Assembly (NCBI GenBank): GCA_001970855.1
Contig: LSSN01000286.1
Span: 10,016 to 28,882, forward strand
Source: Smittium culicis
Taxonomy: Eukaryota; Kickxellomycota; Harpellomycetes; Harpellales; Legeriomycetaceae
Direction of reading: 5' to 3'
Length of the DNA: 18,867 nucleotides
In this document: piece by piece, positions 1 through 8,651 of the stretch
Numbering within the stretch: the stretch's first letter is position 1
Layout: every line of letters begins with the position of its first letter
The notes under the pieces: generated by a model
Told to the model about the DNA's origin: nothing
What the model saw: only the letters and a program-made list of their open reading frames with translations
Database searches by the model: none
Translations under genes and position numbers: made by a program

Positions 1-768
1 AAAAAAAAAAAAAAAAAAAAAGCCGTGCAAATTAGGGCTTGAGGGCTCTGGATCCACTCCCGGCCATATCTCCAGCCCCAGACCCAACTCCAACTCCAAC
101 TCCATCTGCTTTTCATAGCCTTACGTTCTGATTCGATCATAGCTTACTCATCACCACCACTCTATTCGCTTGAGACCCTACCTCCAATAAGATACATTAT
201 TCGCAGACTGTAATAGATTGTCCAATGGTTTATAGCGCTTGGCTTTTAGGCTCTGAAAAGCAGGTGCGTATCTTATTCGCAGGCTAATAAGCCGTTACCA
301 AACTTTACTCCTAAACTATGCATTTTTCAACACAGTACAGTTGCTCATTTACTGCTTATGCCTTGATAAATCGCTCAAGTACTCCTGTTTTCTTCTAATC
401 TGTCCCGAGCAATGCCGATCTATACTGAGCTAAGCTAAGTTAAGCTAAGCTATATCAGCCTTCGTTTGCAATGATCGTTTGGGCGGTTTAGGCTGACGCC
501 GATAAGCGCTTTATTTGGATGCCTGTATAACTTATTACTAAACATTCCCTAAATTAAACCGCGTCGAGTGTTGGACATTGATGATTTGCTACTCTCCTCA
601 ACCAATCTACCAATCACACTGCTTCACTGGAAAAAAAAAAGCGCTCCGAATCAGTATATCCAAGAAACGCATTTCTTTTTACGTTTCTGATCCATTTCGT
701 CAGCCTGAAAAGCCATTAAGTGGTATACTCGAAACTAACCAGCAATATTTATAATACTATGTATACAG
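1..768. other. Gene-free left flank with short simple repeats
   Basis: No reading frame of convincing length or composition is present. The stretch starts with 21 A residues at 1-21, has three and a half copies of CCAACT at 84-104, and an imperfect TAAGC tract at 428-452. Base composition is close to that of the gene beside it and clearly richer in GC than anything right of 2276. It may be the 3' region of Cwc21 or the UTR of an unseen neighbour. Confidence 0.6.
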
Positions 769-774
769 TTTATT
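769..774 (-). promoter_or_regulatory. Candidate polyadenylation signal (AATAAA) of Cwc21
   Basis: An AATAAA hexamer reads on the minus strand about 135 nt past the Cwc21 stop codon, in locally AT-rich DNA. It is the first canonical hexamer on that strand in a plausible position. Fungal 3' ends often do without it, so this is only a candidate. Confidence 0.35.
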
Positions 775-908
775 AAGTCTTCACAAGTCTAATGTACTCC
801 AAAATATCTTAATTATAAAAATAAAACTAGAAAATTGTAACTAAAAATTTATGTGCGATAAAAGAGGTCTTCTAAGTAGCCTGGAAAGTTAGCAGTATAG
901 CGTAATAT

Positions 909-2061
909 CTACTTCTTTTCTCCCAAATGGCGAGTCGAATGGCTCGAATCGATGTCTGACTCACTGCCACTCGAGTATGTGTCTGAGCCTCTACCACCCC
1001 TTCTCCTCTCTCTTCTATCTCCTTTTTTGCTACCTCCTGCATCTCTATCGCTATGATTACTATCTCTACTCCTACCCCTACCCTTACTGCTTCTGCTTCT
1101 GCTTAAGCTGTCGCTGTTGCTGCTACTATCCCGAGACTTTTTAGAGCGCTTGCTGTTATGCGAGTTAGAGCCCTTTGAGATACTGCTCCTCCTCCTCCTC
1201 CTCCTTCTACTACCATCCCTGCTATCACTATCACTATCGCTGCCACTACTTTCGCTGCTACTGCTGCTGGCACTCCTTCTCCTCCTGCGCTCGTCTTTGC
1301 CCCCTGCTCTTCGCTTTCGGTACTTGCTGACTGCCCCGCGGCCCCTACGATCGCCCCTACTGCTGCTGTACCCCGACTCGTCCTCTGAATATGAAGAGCC
1401 GCTCTCGCTGCTAACTGACCTGCCTCTCCTCCCATCCTTCTCGAGTTTAGCCTTCTCTGCTGCCGCCTCGCGCTCCTCGTACTCTAACTTCTTCTGCTGC
1501 TTGCGAAGCTCTACTAGCTCTCGATCAAAACCCATCCCTTCTACATAATTGCTTGGGATTCTCAGTGCCGCGCCGAAACTATCTATTTGCTTCTTCTTCA
1601 GCTCGCTCATCTCGTGCGTTTCTTTCACCTTCGACTTGTCCTTCGCTCTAAGTTCAGGCCTGCCACTAGCATACCTCTCCAACAAGTCGTTGCGCAGTTT
1701 ATCCACGGCCTCTTCCACTAAATCTTCCTCCATTCTACAAGAATCAATAAACTGCTTTTAATTAACCCCATCTATAAATAAATATATAAATATATAACAA
1801 TTACCCTTTGTCTTCAAGCTCATCCTGCAGCTTTATACATTCGAGTTCGATTTTTCTCTTATATTCATGCTCTAATATCTCGCTCTCCATCTTCTCCCTC
1901 GCCTGCATCTTCTTCTCCTTGAACTCCTCGCTCTCATCTCTATCCTCGCCTCGACCATCATCTAACCGTGCCCTCTTAGGCCTAAGAACTGATAGATTCT
2001 TCACTACATACCCATTCGTTCCGCTTCCCCTCGACGTCGACATCCCTATTCCATTGTACAT
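909..2061 (-). CDS. CWC21: Pre-mRNA-splicing factor Cwc21 / SRRM2-like, two exons
   Basis: Join of exon 1 (2061-1805) and exon 2 (1734-909); 360 residues. Family knowledge: Cwc21 (yeast) and SRRM2/SRm300 (human) sit on the spliceosome near Prp8 and Snu114 and act in the nucleus around catalytic activation. Seen: the first residues MYNGIGMSTSRGSGTNGYV closely match the near-invariant family N-terminus, which fixes the start at 2061. Residues about 62-103 form the cwf21 domain (KRKIELECIKLQDELEDKG, then MEEDLVEEAVDKLR), a charged helical hairpin interrupted by the intron. Residues about 110-185 are charged coiled-coil, and from about 187 to the end lies an RS-type tail of Ser, Arg, Asp and Lys runs. 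This is longer than yeast Cwc21 and closer to the SR-tailed forms. Codons are far richer in GC than the flanking DNA. Both pieces look open as separate frames, but only the joined form gives the full domain. Confidence 0.93.
1735..1804 (-). other. Spliceosomal intron of the Cwc21 gene (70 nt)
   Basis: On the minus strand exon 1 ends ...GACAAAGG and the intron begins GTAATT at 1804. It ends TTCTTGTAG at 1735, and exon 2 begins AATGGAGG. The split codon GG|A (Gly) keeps the frame and joins the two halves of the cwf21 domain. Without splicing, translation stops at the TAA overlapping the donor. An upstream AG near 1771 would give a stop three codons on, so it is not the acceptor. There is no strong CTAAC branch point; TTAAT and TTGAT are weak candidates. 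Confidence 0.92.
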
Positions 2062-2275
2062 CTTTTTAGATTAATCTTGATTTGGTTATAATTTTTCAAA
2101 ACTTTAGTTTTGTTGCACACAGAGACAATAATTTCACTCCCTTTTTTCCTTATTTTTATTTGCCCAATATATCTTTTTTTTTTTCCAATCCAATATTGAT
2201 CCATATCCTCTCTATAGTAATTCAAAAATAATCTGGCCAATCATAATAAATAACTATTTACCCGCCCTTGACACT
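2062..2275 (-). promoter_or_regulatory. Probable 5' UTR and promoter region of the Cwc21 gene
   Basis: This is the stretch between the Cwc21 start codon and the abrupt change to AT-rich DNA. On the plus strand it holds four CCAAT pentamers (near 2164, 2185, 2190 and 2237) and one CCCGCCC motif at about 2261. CCAAT boxes are common in fungal housekeeping promoters, but pentamers also occur by chance. No clear TATA box or start site is visible. The region assignment is by position; the individual motifs are weak. Confidence 0.35.
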
Positions 2276-2519
2276 GACCTATGAAAAATAGTGTTTGGGA
2301 TTAAAGCATAAGTCACAATCTGATTTTATACCCTCAGTAAATAAAATTAATTCCAATAGTATTTTATACCCAAATTAAATATACCGTAAAGCTATCTTCT
2401 TTTTCTTTTGAAGAATAGAAAAAGGTGAATCAACCAATAAAAATCAAGTAAAATTAAAGTTGTATTTTTTCATAAAAAAAATAAGAAATTAGATGGAAGA
2501 GACAAATAAAGTTGTTTTA

Positions 2520-2935
2520 AGGAACAAAGCCAAAGCTGGGCTAACGTAGCTATCTCAAGAACTAAACCCCCTCCCCTCCGTATTAAAAAAAATAAAATAA
2601 AATGTGCAAGTTCATTCCAGCTCCTTTATTTAAAACTACTGTTTGACTCGAACCTATAAAAAGTAAAATCGCGTGCATAGGCGGCACATATTTAAAGTTA
2701 GAGCTTTAACTAAGAGAATTTGATCAAAATATTAACGAGTTCGTTGAATATATTCTAGCCCAGTTTTGAGAAATCCAAATATGCTTTGAAATCAACTTTC
2801 TTCGAAAAATTTCCAAAAAAAAAAAAAAAAGCTGGAATATTGGGAACTACAGAGTGCTCTGAAGATCATTAAAAACCGTAGCTATGCAGCCATACGCCAG
2901 TTTACGCGTATGGGGGGGGCGCTCCATAAATCTTA
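2520..2935. mobile_element. Possible DNA-transposon remnant of unknown family
   Basis: This block is less AT-rich than its surroundings. The nonamer CGTAGCTAT occurs in direct orientation at 2545-2553 and 2877-2885. Each copy is followed by a C- or G-tract and then CTCC. There is an A16 run at about 2815-2830 and a strong hairpin at 2890-2913. No coding motif and no certain terminal repeats were found, so the transposon label is an inference from composition and repeats. Confidence 0.3.
2890..2913. repeat. Perfect 8-bp hairpin followed by a G8 tract
   Basis: The arms CCATACGC (2890-2897) and GCGTATGG (2906-2913) are exact reverse complements around an 8-nt loop. The right arm runs into eight G residues (2912-2919) and then CGCTCC. 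It is one of the few GC-rich spots in the AT-rich arm. Confidence 0.8.
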
Positions 2936-3561
2936 AAATGAAATTTCAAAAATAAGTAAAGTTATTTATATCGCTGCACTCAAATGCAAAAAAAATCAAC
3001 CCTTTTTCATCTAAAAGCATCAAATTAAATTTCAAAGATAATAGATATTATGATTCACCAACTACTTTCATGAAAATCATAGTTAAAGCTCTACTACTTT
3101 GAAAATATGCTGAACCAATTTGTACATATTTCAATGAATCTGATTATTGTAAATTTCAATGCGATTATATAAATAAAAATATGAAATAAATGCGGTTAGT
3201 AAAGATTTAAATCGAATAGTAAATACAGAATATTCAAATATTTCTACTTATAACATATATCTGAATACTCTGAAATAAATTGTGACATTTCTATGCAAGA
3301 TAAACTGAATAAAAATTTTAATTATAAAATTTAAGCTCAGAATCTAAATTGAACTAAATTTATACACACCTTGCTAAAAATAATTATAAGAAGAATTTTA
3401 GCTTTCAATTACCTGGTATAAGAATTCTCTTGGAATCGAATTATTTATTTGCTTTCAGGAGATAATAATTATACTAATAATATCGGCTCGTTTTCTGAAT
3501 CCAAAAGCTTTAATGCGAAATCAAAAGGGCTTTTAATAATTTAAAAATATATATAAAATTT

Positions 3562-3594
3562 ATAAAATAATTACAAACATTGTAATTATTTTAT
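3562..3594. repeat. Perfect 15-bp A/T-rich inverted repeat
   Basis: The arms ATAAAATAATTACAA (3562-3576) and TTGTAATTATTTTAT (3580-3594) are perfect complements around a 3-nt loop ACA. It could be a MITE core or a cruciform-forming site. No target duplication is evident and no gene is adjacent. Confidence 0.75.
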
Positions 3595-3640
3595 CATAAA
3601 TCGAAAATTAATATCTACTGCTAGAAACGGAAACCAGCTA

Positions 3641-3642
<2 letters not shown>

Positions 3643-3671
<29 letters not shown>
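3643..3671. repeat. (ATT)n microsatellite
   Basis: About ten uninterrupted copies of a TTA/ATT trinucleotide. Confidence 0.9.
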
Positions 3672-5321
3672 TAGATGGAAAAATAAGCAGAAAATCTACA
3701 AAAACTCAGTAAAAAAAAATAACAATCTTTATCGTAAAGGTGATATCATCAATTTTAAAAAAAAAAAATTACTTCCTTGAATAAAGCTGTAAAAACAGGC
3801 ACATTATATCTTTAAGAAAAATACATTAAAAATTCAGACGCATAATTTTGGACCAACTTTTGGAATTTATCGGAACTATGGTCAAAATATATAGCTTAAA
3901 TTATAAAAAAAAAAGTGATAAATTATTAAAATTCCTATTTTATTCCAATGGAAGTGCAAATTTAACATTGGTGGAAATAGGAAAAAATATGATAAAAAAA
4001 TATACTATACCTACTAAATATTTAAAAATTATGGGCATTTTTAATATAATTTACAACTATGAAATCTATAACTAATAAAAAAGAATGCGGTTTAATATTA
4101 ATTTTAGACATTATTACGGTTAAAAACCTGATAATACAAATAAAAGCCTAGAATAATGAAAAATTAATAATAATAAACTATATATGGCTTAATCTTTCAA
4201 ATTAGACACTTTAAAAAAAAATTATTATATATCTGGTGGGAATATTATGATAGATACAAGTTTATAATAGAAATCATCGAATAAAAGTGATTTTTAGAGA
4301 ATTTTAAAAATGATAAAATATTCTTAGCTTAGTTCTTGGGCAATAAATACGTCGCATTTACGTAAAAATTTCCAAATATGATAAAAATTAAAACTCGAAA
4401 TCAGTGTTTAATTCAAACTAATTTCAATTTAATACAATTTAAAATTAAATCCTTTAGATAATTAGATTTAATTTTATGGAAAGCTATTGAGTAAGACTCT
4501 ATAAGAAAATACAAGAAAATATTTATAAATTTTGGTAAATTAAATTATATAAATATTCATATCTATTCGCTTAATATATAAAACGATTTTATAATTCTTA
4601 ATAACAAGCAAAATTATTAACCTAATATAAATTGTACACTAAAACAAAAATTTTCCATCTTAAGAAAAATAAAAAACAGTTTTGAACGATTAATAGTATT
4701 TTTTTGTTCAAATTCTAAAATTAGGGTGAAAACTTTTAAAAAATTTCTTTTGGTTATAAAAAATTTAAAAAAAAATATAAATAGAATAGCTTTAATAAAA
4801 AAATTTCTACTGAACAGTCACAGTATAATATTATTTGCCATTATTATATTCAAATGTTTCCACCATCCCAGAATTTTGCACAAAGAGCCAAATGTTGCTA
4901 ACTTGCTAAAATACTTAATAACGCTCAAATTTGAGAAGAGAAAGTATAATTAGATAAAGTAAAAAAAAAAAGTGTTCTATTTGTAGCACGCCGAAAAATA
5001 AGCCCCCTATTTCAGTTATAAATACTTTTAAACTTTAAAACGAAAATTAAAAAAAAATAGAGAAATACTAAAGATAGTCCATTAATTCCCCTCGTTCCTA
5101 AAAAATGCACTCTAAATATTTTAAAAAATTCTATTCCTATTACTTCATCTAGCAATTATGAAAAAAGCTATCCAAGATACTAATCCACTGCAGGAATTTA
5201 TGAGAAAAAGAAAAATAAATATAAACCTGACTATTTTAAAAGATTAAGCGTTTTTGATTAAATTCTATCTGCAATCTTCATAATTAAAAAGCTTAATAAA
5301 AGCACTGAAATTAAAAAAAAG

Positions 5322-5655
5322 ATAACACTAAATTCTGACCAAGAAAAGGAATTTGACTGAGTGTATTGGGGATATTTATTCTTATTCTTAGAATAATTAG
5401 GATTTTTCAATCATTATAAATATGATTTAACCCTCCAAGTCCTAAATTTTTCAATTTCCAAATGATAAAGTATGCATTTTAATTATCAAATGAATATTTT
5501 ATGCACTCCAGGACTTGAAGGGTTAAAACATATATAAAGGATATAAACTCACTATCATTAGTAGAGGAGAAAATAGCTAGCCAATTATTATCAAAAAAGG
5601 ACCAAGAAAATATGACCGCATATTCCCACTTTTATTTAATTTTAAAATGACCCTT
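5322..5655 (+). pseudogene. LINE-type (non-LTR) reverse transcriptase relic
   Basis: Translated pieces match the conserved order of a non-LTR reverse transcriptase. Near 5331-5390 the reading NSDQEKEFD, stop, VYWGYLF corresponds to the family motif LDQEKAFDRVxWxxL; the stop sits at the Arg and fits CGA to TGA. After the MITE, NIYKGYKLTII is followed by a GExSxPIIIKKG segment and FPLLFNFKM near 5530-5655. These correspond to the LYxxxxSxIxxNG, IxRGxRQGDPxSP and LLFNLxxEPL motifs. The RQGDP core is degraded, and at least one frameshift lies near 5400. No YADD box was found downstream to 6160. This is a fragment of a dead element; its ends cannot be placed. Confidence 0.7.
5427..5526. mobile_element. 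100-bp TTAA-bounded MITE (piggyBac-like ends)
   Basis: The left end TTAACCCTCCAAGTCCT and the reverse complement of the right end, TTAACCCTTCAAGTCCT, differ at one of 17 positions (a C/T transition). TTAA at both ends is the target duplication typical of piggyBac-type transposons, whose termini commonly begin CCC. The interior is AT-rich and has no coding capacity. The element sits inside a LINE reverse transcriptase relic whose motifs continue on either side. Removing one TTAA plus the interior deletes 96 bp, a multiple of three. It is a non-autonomous element; no piggyBac transposase is in the window. Confidence 0.8.
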
Positions 5656-6164
5656 TAATATTTTATGATAAAAGAAAGGAATACGGGAAAATATGTTTCA
5701 AATATAGAATTCAAATACTAGTATACGAAGATGACTAATTATAAGAATTAGAAATCGAAATTTATATAAATACGAAAAAAATTAGTGGAGCGCTCAATTC
5801 CCATTCTTTAGCCTCATCCGCTAAAATAAATTCTTAAAAAATAATATTTATACAAATAAGAGAAAAATAGATAATTGACTAGCTAATAAATTTGTAATCC
5901 AAAAAGATTTATTTAATTATCTAGATATTATTTTCCAAGCTTTAAAACTGCAAAAGATGTGTTTCTCAGGGCATATACTGCTAGAATCAATTTAGTTCCA
6001 ATAATGAGAATTAACTCGTATTATATAAAGAGATAAGATAATTTAGTTCTATCATCTTTATTGAATAAAATAAACCGAGTTTAAAAAACTAGCAAAAAAG
6101 TAAATTTTTTTTTTTTCATATACCATATAAAGTACGTATTTTGTATATTTATCATATTTAGGCA
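5656..6164. other. AT-rich stretch between LINE and DIRS relics
   Basis: No reading frame, strong repeat or RNA gene is recognisable. It may contain the decayed remainder of the LINE, but the expected YADD catalytic motif could not be read in any plus-strand frame. Confidence 0.5.
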
Positions 6165-6309
6165 AAGGTAAAATGGGAACGGGTGCGCGGATCTAAATTT
6201 ATCTCATCTCTTCATATCATATGGATTAATTTTCGTTCTTCAAACTTGATTAATTCTAACATTATTTCTCTCAGGAGATATACTTAGATAATCCTAAGGC
6301 AAAATCGAC

Positions 6310-7340
6310 TCTGTAATGTTCAAATTTCGACTATAAAGAGTCGATAATAGCTGTAAAACATATATTAGCCTGACTAAAACGTATGTGAAATAATTAAATC
6401 TGCTGGATGATCTGAATTTGCTACTAATAATGCTCCAAATATTCTTGCTTTAGGTATTTGCTCACCATTACTTATAATCATTTTTGTTATAGATTTGATA
6501 TTTCTAGGTATTCTATCCACACTTAGAAGTTTTCTATGATAATTTATATATCTAAACAGGCGATTAACTGTAACATTTTTGTCTTTATTGCGTGGTCTTG
6601 AACGGGGAACTTTTGCTAACCTTTCTTTATATGTTTGTTATCCCGCCACGGGGAATACTAATTCATCAGGATATGATCTAATTTGACAAGATTTTTCTAT
6701 CGGTCTATCTTTTCTCTTCACCTAGGGTGAAAATATAACTAGATTTATTGAGAAATATAAAACTATGGCTCTCGAATCTTCTATTCAGTGAACACAACGT
6801 CATCTCAATATAACGAAAATTGCAAGCAGACAACATGTCTTGGCGGTCAAAGATTTAAATTCAAGGTATTTGTTAAATACAAGATTTCTGAAATATGTAA
6901 CTATAGGTTTGATGTTTATATAATGGTCAATGAATGGGTTTATATTCAATTAATCTAGTTATTTGAAGAATTTCTTGTATAAATTACTATTTTTATTACA
7001 GTTGTCTTCGGACATCAAAATAGTTAAAGCGAATTTTTATGCCTTTAATGTATTAACTGCAAGTTTCTTTACTGTGTAGATATCAGCTATGCAGTTTGAA
7101 ATCTGTTTTACTGATGTATTTCCTAATATATTATTTTCAATCTTTTAATATAAAAATTAGTTTTGAGTATCGTAATACATTGCTCTTCTTTTAACCGATC
7201 TATGATTATTTTCCATTATATATGCTGCTTTAGTGTATATAATTTCTTCTTCGATGGGGCCCCACTGATCCTCTATACAGCTAGTTACCACTAATAATTT
7301 GAATTCAGTAGAGATTTTCCGCTTCTTGGTTCTGGTATGA
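6310..7340 (-). pseudogene. DIRS tyrosine recombinase relic
   Basis: Minus-strand readings match a DIRS/Crypton-type tyrosine recombinase. KSLTAKTCCLLAIFVILR (6856-6803), followed after a stop by RCVH, a stop and IEDSRA, corresponds to box I (LTxKTxxLLAxxxxLRxSDxHRI), and the box I Arg is kept. LFRYINYHRKLLSVDRIPRN, KARIFGALLVANSDHPADLI and SHTF lie at about 6559-6385. A TAG stop stands where Trp is expected, and YYRL at 6349-6338 includes the likely nucleophile Tyr. This recombinase would have inserted circular cDNA without making target duplications. An N-terminal helical region (about 7340-7150, with KAAYIMENNHRSVKRRAMYY) is plausible but less certain. At least two frameshifts and several stops are present. 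Confidence 0.78.
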
Positions 7341-7988
7341 CTTCAATTGATTCTATTCCTATCGGCCTCGTTATTCACTAAATTGTGACGTCTGGGGACT
7401 ACGTTCCAGAGTTCCATTGAGGGGTTATTAACATTAATTTCAGACATTCTATCCTGAATCTTATTATTATTTCTGGAATCAAGTTCTATTTTAGATAGCA
7501 ATATTTTTTGACCTAGTTTATCCATTCCTGTTTCAAGGCACTCATTTCCTCTGCCTTCGAGTCTTGGTAGAAGAAGTATCTATCTAACTTCTTTTTTTTT
7601 CAAGGCGAATAGCTCCACGTCGTGTGGGCCAAATCTCGAGTGTATTTTATCGATTGAATGCAAAACCAGAGTACATTCTATCTGGGTCTTCATGAGAATC
7701 GGCGCATCTGATTGTTTGATGTGCGTTGGTACACATGCAATTGCGAGCCTCGTATTGTAATTCAAAAAATGCTTTCATAAAATTTCAGATAAATAAAAAT
7801 GCTCTTTAGAGATGGTTCCTAAAACTTAATCGCATAATCCAACGCATTTTGGTTGTCTGTGTATATTTTCACAGCCCGCGCTTGAACCTGTGGTAGCTCC
7901 AAGGAGTAATTTATTGTTAATAGCTCCTTTTAGTTGATGTGGGTATCGGCTAAAGAGCTCGGTGAGATACCTGTTATGCACAGAAACA

Positions 7989-8128
7989 CTCTAGAACTTT
8001 ATGGAACATTATGGAATACAACGGAACCTAATGTAACATCATAAACATCATAAACATCATGGAATACAATTGAACCTTATGGAACATCAAAGAGCATAAT
8101 GGAACATTTTGAAATACAATGGAATGTT
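7989..8128 (+). repeat. GGAACA/GGAATACAA-rich imperfect repeats in the LTR U3
   Basis: Variants of TTATGGAACA and ATGGAATACAA recur through this part, with two extra copies of ATCATAAAC near 8038-8056. They may be repeated half-sites for a host factor or simple-sequence expansion within the U3. Confidence 0.6.
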
Positions 8129-8151
8129 ATCCATAGATTATTTCAAGTCGC

Positions 8152-8175
8152 TTCTAGAACCTTCTAGAACGCTTC
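8152..8175. promoter_or_regulatory. Heat-shock-element-like array in the LTR
   Basis: The sequence reads TTC-ta-GAA-cc-TTC-ta-GAA and then, one base off phase, TTC. Four perfectly spaced alternating nGAAn/nTTCn units match the consensus for the heat shock factor HSF1. The array lies about 90 bp before the LTR TATA box, a sensible place for an upstream activator. Function is inferred from the consensus only. Confidence 0.6.
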
Positions 8176-8264
8176 ATAATATTCCACATGCTATTATTTG
8201 AAAATTATAAATTCTTTTATAATTATCTTTATTTAATAATATCATTTACATTTTTCTTTAAAAG

Positions 8265-8370
8265 TATAAAATGGTAACCTTTTTCCATCTTGCTAAAAAA
8301 TCTAAGTTTATTATTTATTTTATAATATTTATCCCACTAAATATATATTATCCCTATAAAATTAAATAAA
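8265..8370 (+). promoter_or_regulatory. LTR TATA box (8265-8272) and AATAAA (8365-8370)
   Basis: TATAAAAT at 8265-8272 and AATAAA at 8365-8370 lie in the order expected for U3 promoter and R/U5 polyadenylation signals, which sets the LTR orientation as plus. Both motifs are AT-only in AT-rich DNA, so their support is the order and spacing. Confidence 0.5.
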
Positions 8371-8651
8371 TAACACTATATTGGTCTTATTTTCAGTATT
8401 AGTACAACCTTAGCCCTGTCAATACTCTTCTCTTTGTGCCGAACAATACCCGAATAATCTTTTCCTTAGCCAATATTCCTCAAGAATTTTCGCTCAAATT
8501 TGTAAATATTTCTAGATACGCTGCCTCTGGAATAAATAAGCAAGCATTTCATTTCATCAACTAGCTTCCCACAGCGTAAAGTTCTGTATTAGCGGGATTT
8601 ACAGCTTCACTATCGATGTTCATTGTTAAAATTTAGATAAAGTATTGTTAT

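Larger units (their letters stand above)
2276..5321. other. AT-rich gene-free stretch
   Basis: Composition falls sharply at about 2276 and stays very AT-rich. Stop codons are dense in all frames, and the few open stretches (near 3848-4075 and 4726-4953) are Lys/Asn/Ile-rich chance frames. The only less AT-rich part is about 2510-2940, described separately. The 3600-5300 portion holds an (ATT)n tract and otherwise nothing recognisable. Confidence 0.7.
7972..8445 (+). mobile_element. 474-bp solo LTR with 5-bp target duplication
   Basis: The element starts TGTTATGC and ends GCCGAACA, giving TGTT...AACA inverted termini. It is flanked by identical 5-bp repeats ATACC at 7967-7971 and 8446-8450. 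It lies inside the DIRS RNase H domain, and recognisable RNase H motifs continue on both sides. Internal order on the plus strand (GGAA-rich repeats, heat-shock-element array, TATA box, AATAAA) fits U3-R-U5 reading left to right. No primer-binding site, polypurine tract or internal genes follow, so it is a solo LTR left by LTR-LTR recombination. The family is unproven; Ty3 or Ty1/copia are both possible. Confidence 0.88.
7580..8650 (-). pseudogene. DIRS RNase H domain and connector relic
   Basis: On the minus strand a segment readable as EIFTNLSENS, stop, GI (about 8513-8474) corresponds to the RNase H start xIxTDASxxGWGI. The first catalytic Asp has become Asn, and Trp a TGA stop. After the solo LTR come ADTHIN, a stop, then KELLTINYSLEL (about 7946-7895) with the conserved Glu, and VKIYTDNQNALDYAIK (about 7870-7825) with the TDN catalytic Asp. 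A one-base frameshift lies near the LTR. Below it the frame 7765-7580 contains QSDAPILMKTQIECTLVLHS and FGPHDVELFA (7633-7604), the connector found between RNase H and the recombinase in DIRS-type polyproteins. The whole region is non-functional. Confidence 0.82.

Noticed and set aside
225..263. Possible tiny exon: ATG plus 13 codons followed by CAG|GTGCGT, a good donor site, with AG near 457
   Set aside because: The continuation after any nearby acceptor reaches a stop within about ten codons, and no family is recognised.
1103..1548. Antisense and alternate frames over the RS tail (Leu-rich plus-strand frame, Ala/Gly-rich minus-strand frame)
   Set aside because: They are shadows of the low-complexity RS codons of Cwc21.
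2046..2240. Minus-strand frame upstream of Cwc21 encoding a 64-residue Lys-rich peptide
   Set aside because: It overlaps the Cwc21 start in another frame and resembles no family; it is probably 5' UTR or promoter.
2645..2654. GGTTCGAGTC on the minus strand, like a tRNA T-loop
   Set aside because: The flanking bases do not form a T-stem and no D-arm, anticodon arm or acceptor stem fits.
3848..4953. Two plus-strand frames of 75 codons (3848-4075, 4726-4953)
   Set aside because: They are Lys/Asn/Ile-rich, as chance frames in AT-rich DNA are, with no motif or context.
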